From: Planctomycetota bacterium
Lineage (GTDB): Bacteria; Planctomycetota; UBA11346
Direction of reading: 5' to 3'
Length of the DNA: 5,979 nt
Assembly (NCBI GenBank): GCA_947470885.1
Contig: CANIXE010000152.1
Span: 1 to 5,979, forward strand
The position numbers were made by a program, and so were the translations under genes. How positions within the stretch are numbered: position 1 is the first letter of the stretch; the number at the start of each line of letters is the position of its first letter. The notes beneath the pieces are model-generated. The model did no database searches and was not told the DNA's origin. It saw nothing but the letters and a program-made list of their open reading frames with translations. Below, piece after piece: positions 1-5,979 of this stretch.

Positions 1-1
1 C

Positions 2-2902
2 TTTGCCATCGTCGCCCAGATGGTGGTGGCCAACGTCGCCCGTCCCCGATCCACCCAAGAGGTGGTCCAGGATGCGATGACCATGCGGGACGCCGGCGAG
101 CTGCAGAAGACCAAGGATCTGCTGGAAAGCGCCCTTCAGCATTCCCGGCAACCTGAAGTCATGCGCCCATTGGCGGAGATCTGCGGAGAGCTGAATCAAG
201 CCGCCCGGGCGGTGGAACTATACCTCGAGCTGATCCAGGTGGGCAAGGATGCCGGCGAGCTGGATGCCGCCCTGGAGGACCTGAACACGGTGATTGGGCT
301 GTCCCCCGAAGATCCTGAATTGCATTTCGAACGGGCCCAGCTGCTGAGCGAATTGGGTCGGGATGAGGAATCCTCCATCGGTTTCGTCGCCGCCGCCCAG
401 GCCTTCCTCTCCACCCGGGACGTCCAGCGGGCCATCGACGCATGCCACCGGGCGAAGAACATCCTGCCCCGGGATCCGGCTCCCCACCGCTGGCTGGCCA
501 AGGCCTACCAGCTGGACGGCCAGACCGACAACGCCGCCGTCGAGTACAAGGCCCTGTGGCACGCCCTGCTGACCTCGGCCCGGCCCACCGCCGCTCTAGC
601 TGAACTGGAGCGCACCCTCAAGAGCGACTGCAAATTCGCAGCGATCACCGAGCAGATCCTGACCTACGCCCGGAGCAGCGAGGCGGTCAAGACCAGCCGG
701 GCGATCCAGATGCTGATGTATACCCTGACCGCCGCCGCCATCGTCGGCTGCGTCAGTGCCGGGTACTACTATTACAAGCAGGTCGTGGTCCACGAACAGG
801 GCAGCCGGGTGGTCAGTGATCTCACCTCATCCCTGGTTCGCCGGATGGCCGCAGGCGAACACCAGAAATTAACCGAGGAATTGGATCAGCTGCGCAGCCG
901 TTACAGCCTGGATTCGGGACTGCTCGGTGACATCAACCGGGCGGCCACCGAGGTCCGCAAGAATTTTGCCGACCGGGCCACAGGCCTCCAGCTCAAGGGC
1001 CGGGCGTTGATGGACGGCGGAGACTTCACCGGAGCCGAACGGGCGATCCTCTCCCTCAAACGGGATTTTGCCGGCACCCCCGCCTCGGCCAACGCCGACA
1101 GCTTGTTGGAAGAAATCCGTCAGGCCCGGATCAATGCCCAGATCCAGGCCCCGGTGGCCGAGGCCAACCGCCGCTGGCAGGCCCTGGACTGGGACGGCGC
1201 CCTGGCCGAACTGGACAAAATCCTCGCCCGCAACGACCTGCCCTACACCCGCCGGGCCCAGCTTACCGCCGACCAGCTGCGCTGGGCCGCCGCCAACCGC
1301 AGCGCCCAGTCCCTGCTGGAGCGGGCGGGCCGGATCGAAGCCATCGGCGACCTCCGGGCTGCCCTGGCAGCCTACCGCAAGGCTGTGGCCGGCGAGGGCG
1401 ACGCCGCCCTCAGCAAAGCCCGGGATCGGATGGTCGGGGTCGAGCGCAAGCTGGCTGAGAGCATCGCCGGCAGCGTGGTCGCCCTGGCCACCAAAAAAGA
1501 CGACGCCGGAACCTTTGCCGCCCTCGACGAATTGGTCCGCCTGGGCCAGGAATCCAAGTCCCCGGCGGTGGCCGAAGTGCTCAATGCCCTGGAAATCCCC
1601 CTGTCCATCAAGGTCGACAGTCCCTACACGGTCCTGGCGATCCGTCGCGTCGGCAGCGGCCTGGAACAGCTCGCCCGGGCCCCGGGAAATAATGGTCCGT
1701 GGATCCAGAACCTCAGCCTGCATTACGGCGAATCGATCCAGATCGCCGCCAGCCGGGTGGGCTTCACCAACCAATCCGCGATGATCTCCACCGCCCTGCG
1801 CAAGGTTGCCTTTGCGGTGAACCTGGTCCGCGGCCCCCGGTGGAAGACCGACCTTTCGGGTCCGGCCACCACTCCTCCGGTGCTCTCAGGCCGTGAGGTC
1901 GTGGTCGGCACAGGTCGCGCGACCCTGGAAATCGTCGATGCCCGTACCGGTTCCAGCCGCCCGGTAACATTCCCGGACACCGTGGCGGAATTCCGTACCG
2001 CGCCGGTGATTTTCCAGGATCGGGCTTATGTCGTCCTGGAAGACACCCTGCATGTGGTCGATATTCCCAGCCGCGTCCGCCTGTGGTCCTGGACCGGCGA
2101 TGGCGATCGCCGCCCCACCGGTCCGGTATGGGCCCAAGAACATGACCTGATCCCGGGACAGACACTGCTGTTCGTCGCCACGTTCCGGGCCGGTCCCTTG
2201 CTCCTCGCCGCAGATGGTCGGGGCAAGGTTTCAGTCTATCCCCGGCTCAAATTGGAGGGAGATCTCACTGGCCAGCCCTTCGCGGACCATTCCGGCACCC
2301 GGACGGCACTTTACCTGCCCCTGGGGAATGATCTGAACGTCCTCGACACCACCGCCGCCACTGAGACCAGCCCGCCGACCCCGATCTACACCATGCGTTT
2401 TCACGGTGATCTGGCCGGCCACCCGGTCAAAGCCAACGTTGCGAACGGTCGCCAGGCCCTGCTATTCACCGATTCCACCGGCAGCATCGTCGCCGTGGAC
2501 GCCAACCTCGACAGCCCCCTACCCAATCGTCTGCTGGGCACCTGGCCGGTGGAAGGCAGCGGCCTGGGTTCGCCGGTGGTGGATGGCAACACGGCCTACG
2601 TCACCAGCGCGGACGGCCGGCTCACCGCCCTCGATCTTTCCCACCCGGGTCAGGTCCTTTGGCGCTTCCCCACCAAGGGCACCGCGGGCGCCAATCCCGG
2701 GGAAGTGGGCATCGGCAAGCGGGGCATCTACCTGACCAGCAGTTCAGGAATCCTCCTCTGTGTCGATCGCATCAGTGGCCGGGAACGTTGGCGCTGCGAT
2801 CTGGGCTCCTCCGCCGTTGGCGGTGTCGCCGCCCGGGATGGCTTGATATTTGTCGCCCTGACGTCGGGCCAGCTGTGGTGCTTCGACGAAGGCGAGGACT
2901 AG
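2..2902 (+). CDS. Membrane-anchored TPR protein with C-terminal PQQ-like beta-propeller (5' partial)
   Basis: The reading frame is open from base 2 and ends at TAG 2900-2902. The first ATG is at 20, but six in-frame codons (FAIVAQ) precede it and there is no ribosome binding site, so the true start probably lies left of the window. Residues are numbered from the ATG at 20. Residues about 15-220 form TPR-like helical hairpins, for example around LSPEDPELHFERAQLLSELG and LPRDPAPHRWLAKAYQLDG. Residues about 231-252 are one transmembrane helix with K224/R227 just before it, which suggests a cytoplasmic N-terminal part and an exported C-terminal part. Residues about 258-525 are again alpha-helical and TPR-like. 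Residues 526-603 look beta-rich, perhaps PEGA-like. Residues 604-960 carry PQQ-like propeller blades, clearest at AYVTSADGRLTALDLS and GILLCVDRISGRERW. The family context suggests a scaffold or ligand-sensing role. No catalytic residues were recognised and the substrate is unknown. The domain upstream of the window could change this reading. Confidence 0.85.
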   Translation, partial: FAIVAQMVVANVARPRSTQEVVQDAMTMRDAGELQKTKDLLESALQHSRQPEVMRPLAEICGELNQAARAVELYLELIQVGKDAGELDAALEDLNTVIGLSPEDPELHFERAQLLSELGRDEESSIGFVAAAQAFLSTRDVQRAIDACHRAKNILPRDPAPHRWLAKAYQLDGQTDNAAVEYKALWHALLTSARPTAALAELERTLKSDCKFAAITEQILTYARSSEAVKTSRAIQMLMYTLTAAAIVGCVSAGYYYYKQVVVHEQGSRVVSDLTSSLVRRMAAGEHQKLTEELDQLRSRYSLDSGLLGDINRAATEVRKNFADRATGLQLKGRALMDGGDFTGAERAILSLKRDFAGTPASANADSLLEEIRQARINAQIQAPVAEANRRWQALDWDGALAELDKILARNDLPYTRRAQLTADQLRWAAANRSAQSLLERAGRIEAIGDLRAALAAYRKAVAGEGDAALSKARDRMVGVERKLAESIAGSVVALATKKDDAGTFAALDELVRLGQESKSPAVAEVLNALEIPLSIKVDSPYTVLAIRRVGSGLEQLARAPGNNGPWIQNLSLHYGESIQIAASRVGFTNQSAMISTALRKVAFAVNLVRGPRWKTDLSGPATTPPVLSGREVVVGTGRATLEIVDARTGSSRPVTFPDTVAEFRTAPVIFQDRAYVVLEDTLHVVDIPSRVRLWSWTGDGDRRPTGPVWAQEHDLIPGQTLLFVATFRAGPLLLAADGRGKVSVYPRLKLEGDLTGQPFADHSGTRTALYLPLGNDLNVLDTTAATETSPPTPIYTMRFHGDLAGHPVKANVANGRQALLFTDSTGSIVAVDANLDSPLPNRLLGTWPVEGSGLGSPVVDGNTAYVTSADGRLTALDLSHPGQVLWRFPTKGTAGANPGEVGIGKRGIYLTSSSGILLCVDRISGRERWRCDLGSSAVGGVAARDGLIFVALTSGQLWCFDEGED

Positions 2903-2928
2903 CGAGGCTTGCGCCCCAGCCCGACAGC

Positions 2929-3119
2929 GCCGCTGCGCGGCTTGCCTGCTGCGCAGGTCACCGCTGCGCGGTGATCGTGCTGGTGCGATCCCGGCTGCGC
3001 CGGGACGTTGCGCTACGCGCAACCAAGCCTCGTCCCCGCTCGCGCGCGCAGGCGCGCTCGGGGGATTGCTGTTCGCGGACTCCGTCCGCTACTCCCTGCC
3101 AGGGCCTCGCCGGCCCTGG
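2929..3119. repeat. Tandem array of about nine short GC-rich inverted repeats
   Basis: Nearly contiguous hairpins start 26 bases after the stop codon of the upstream gene. H1 2929-2941 is GCCGC-TGC-GCGGC. H2 2945-2957 is CCTGC-TGC-GCAGG. H3 2958-2974 is TCACCGC-TGC-GCGGTGA. H4 2973-2990 has 5-bp arms GATCG/CGATC around an 8-base loop and shares its edge bases with H3 and H5. H5 2989-3005 is TCCCGGC-TGC-GCCGGGA. H6 3007-3023 is GTTGCGC-TAC-GCGCAAC. H7 3034-3063 has arms CCCCG/CGGGG, a 2-by-2 mismatch and an inner CGCGC/GCGCG. H8 3075-3089 is GCGGAC-TCC-GTCCGC. H9 3099-3119 has 8-bp arms CCAGGGCC/GGCCCTGG and a 5-base loop. All pairings except the H7 interior are perfect. No stem is followed by a T-tract, so these are not classical intrinsic terminators. 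They could fold in the 3' untranslated RNA of the upstream gene, act as DNA cruciforms or protein sites, or be a REP-like repeat. The role is unknown. Confidence 0.85.
2932..3018. repeat. Periodic GCTGCGC core repeat inside the hairpin array
   Basis: The heptamer GCTGCGC occurs exactly at 2932, 2948, 2963 and 2994. The variant GCTGGTG lies at 2979 and GCTACGC at 3012. Successive starts are 16, 15, 16, 15 and 18 bp apart. Each core sits over the hairpin apex, supplying the three-base loop and the closing stem pairs. An 11-bp stretch, CCGCTGCGCGG, is repeated exactly at 2930 and 2961. This makes the first six hairpins a degenerate tandem repeat and not six unrelated palindromes. Confidence 0.7.
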
Positions 3120-3469
3120 ACCCGCACCCACGGCACCGTGTGCTGAGAGTTGGGAAACAACCTCGCGGGCCTTGGATCCGCACGAACAACAGACTCACTT
3201 TGCCAAATCGGGTCCATGGCGATCAGAAATGCTCGGACTAACGATCCAACAAGCGATACCGCAGCCCGACCTCGATACGCAGGCGCCGGGGGTCGTCCGG
3301 GCCTCCTCGATCTTTCGGCCCAGCCCACGGAGAAGCACCCGCAGGGGACGGGTCAACTGGAACGGCAACACAACTGGAACAATTATCGAAGGTTCTGCTG
3401 CGTCCCGCGCTGCTTGCCGCCTCGGCACCCCTGGGCAGTCTGGCGCCTCCACCCGACCGTGAGCTCACC
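3120..3469. other. Intergenic spacer between hairpin array and phosphorylase gene, no gene seen
   Basis: No convincing protein or RNA gene was found on either strand. Frame 2 is open from 3242 into the phosphorylase gene, but it has no ATG or GTG before 3470. A weak 4-bp stem (CACG/CGTG, 3129-3140) follows the main hairpin array. The sequence is less GC-rich around 3180-3240 and 3361-3395, where a promoter for the downstream gene might be expected. The best sigma-70-like candidate is AATTAT at 3381, which matches TATAAT at 4 of 6 bases, with a poor 3-of-6 match at the -35 position. I therefore do not call a promoter. No tRNA could be folded here. Confidence 0.5.
3354..3380. repeat. 10-bp direct repeat CAACTGGAAC upstream of glgP
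   Basis: CAACTGGAAC occurs at 3354-3363 and again at 3371-3380, 17 bp start to start with seven bases between the copies. It ends about 90 bp before the phosphorylase start codon, in the least GC-rich part of the spacer and next to AATTATCG. Placement and spacing would suit a regulator binding site. The embedded GGAAC resembles the -35 core of some ECF sigma-factor promoters, but no matching -10 was seen at the usual distance. It could also be chance. Confidence 0.35.

Positions 3470-5979
<2,510 letters not shown>

Noticed and set aside
1493..1498. A6 runs (also 5426-5431) as possible programmed frameshift sites
   Set aside because: Both are read as AAA AAA in frame, not in the A AAA AAG slippery register. 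No stop or alternative product follows, and both proteins continue normally past them.
869..1774. A 301-codon open frame on the minus strand inside the TPR/propeller gene
   Set aside because: It is the same register-aligned shadow effect, ending at the sense codon TTA at 869. The sense strand carries clear repeat and membrane features.
2929..3119. Rho-independent terminator or CRISPR array as an explanation of the hairpin block
   Set aside because: No stem is followed by a run of T. There are no constant repeats of 25-40 bp alternating with unique spacers, and the units are only about 15-18 bp with variable arms.
3170..3245. Possible tRNA on the minus strand, because TGGATCCGCACGAAC recalls an antisense T-arm
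   Set aside because: The reverse complement can pair about five acceptor-like bases, but there is no GGTTCGA-type T-loop with a paired T-stem, and no D or anticodon arm could be built.
2659..3462. A 267-codon plus-strand frame running from inside the first gene through the hairpin array and spacer
   Set aside because: It begins out of frame inside the propeller-coding region and crosses the inverted repeats. The product is Arg/Ala/Cys-rich with no domain. Lack of stops is expected in such GC-rich DNA.

Overview
The window is GC-rich, with G or C at most third codon positions. It carries two same-strand protein genes separated by a 567-bp spacer. The left gene enters through the left edge and the right gene leaves through the right edge. 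The long TPR / membrane helix / PQQ-like propeller protein, the weak or absent Shine-Dalgarno sequence before the second gene and the high GC suggest a free-living bacterium. A member of the Planctomycetota or wider PVC group is a reasonable guess, but nothing here fixes the phylum.

Bases 2-2902 hold the 3' part of a gene for a large membrane-anchored protein. It has cytoplasmic-side TPR helices, one transmembrane segment, more TPR-like helices, a small beta-rich linker, and a C-terminal beta-propeller built from PQQ-like repeats. It looks like a scaffold or sensor, and no enzymatic function can be read from it.

Bases 2903-3469 are a spacer with no convincing gene. The first third (2929-3119) is the most unusual part of the window. 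About nine short, GC-rich inverted repeats lie end to end, most closing on a three-base loop. In the first six units the core heptamer GCTGCGC, or a close variant, recurs about every 15-18 bp while the stem arms differ and stay complementary. The rest of the spacer is less structured. It holds a 10-bp direct repeat (CAACTGGAAC) about 90-115 bp upstream of the next gene.

Bases 3470-5979 encode a glycogen/alpha-glucan phosphorylase (GT35 family), cut by the window edge an estimated 110-120 residues before its end. The catalytic core, including the pyridoxal-phosphate lysine, is intact. It is preceded by an unusual, roughly 93-residue, lysine/alanine/proline-rich and probably disordered N-terminal extension.

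Nothing visible links the two genes functionally. The spacer makes separate transcription plausible, with the hairpin array lying in the 3' untranslated region of the first gene. No complete new multi-gene system is visible. The hairpin array and the phosphorylase extension are the two points most worth following up.
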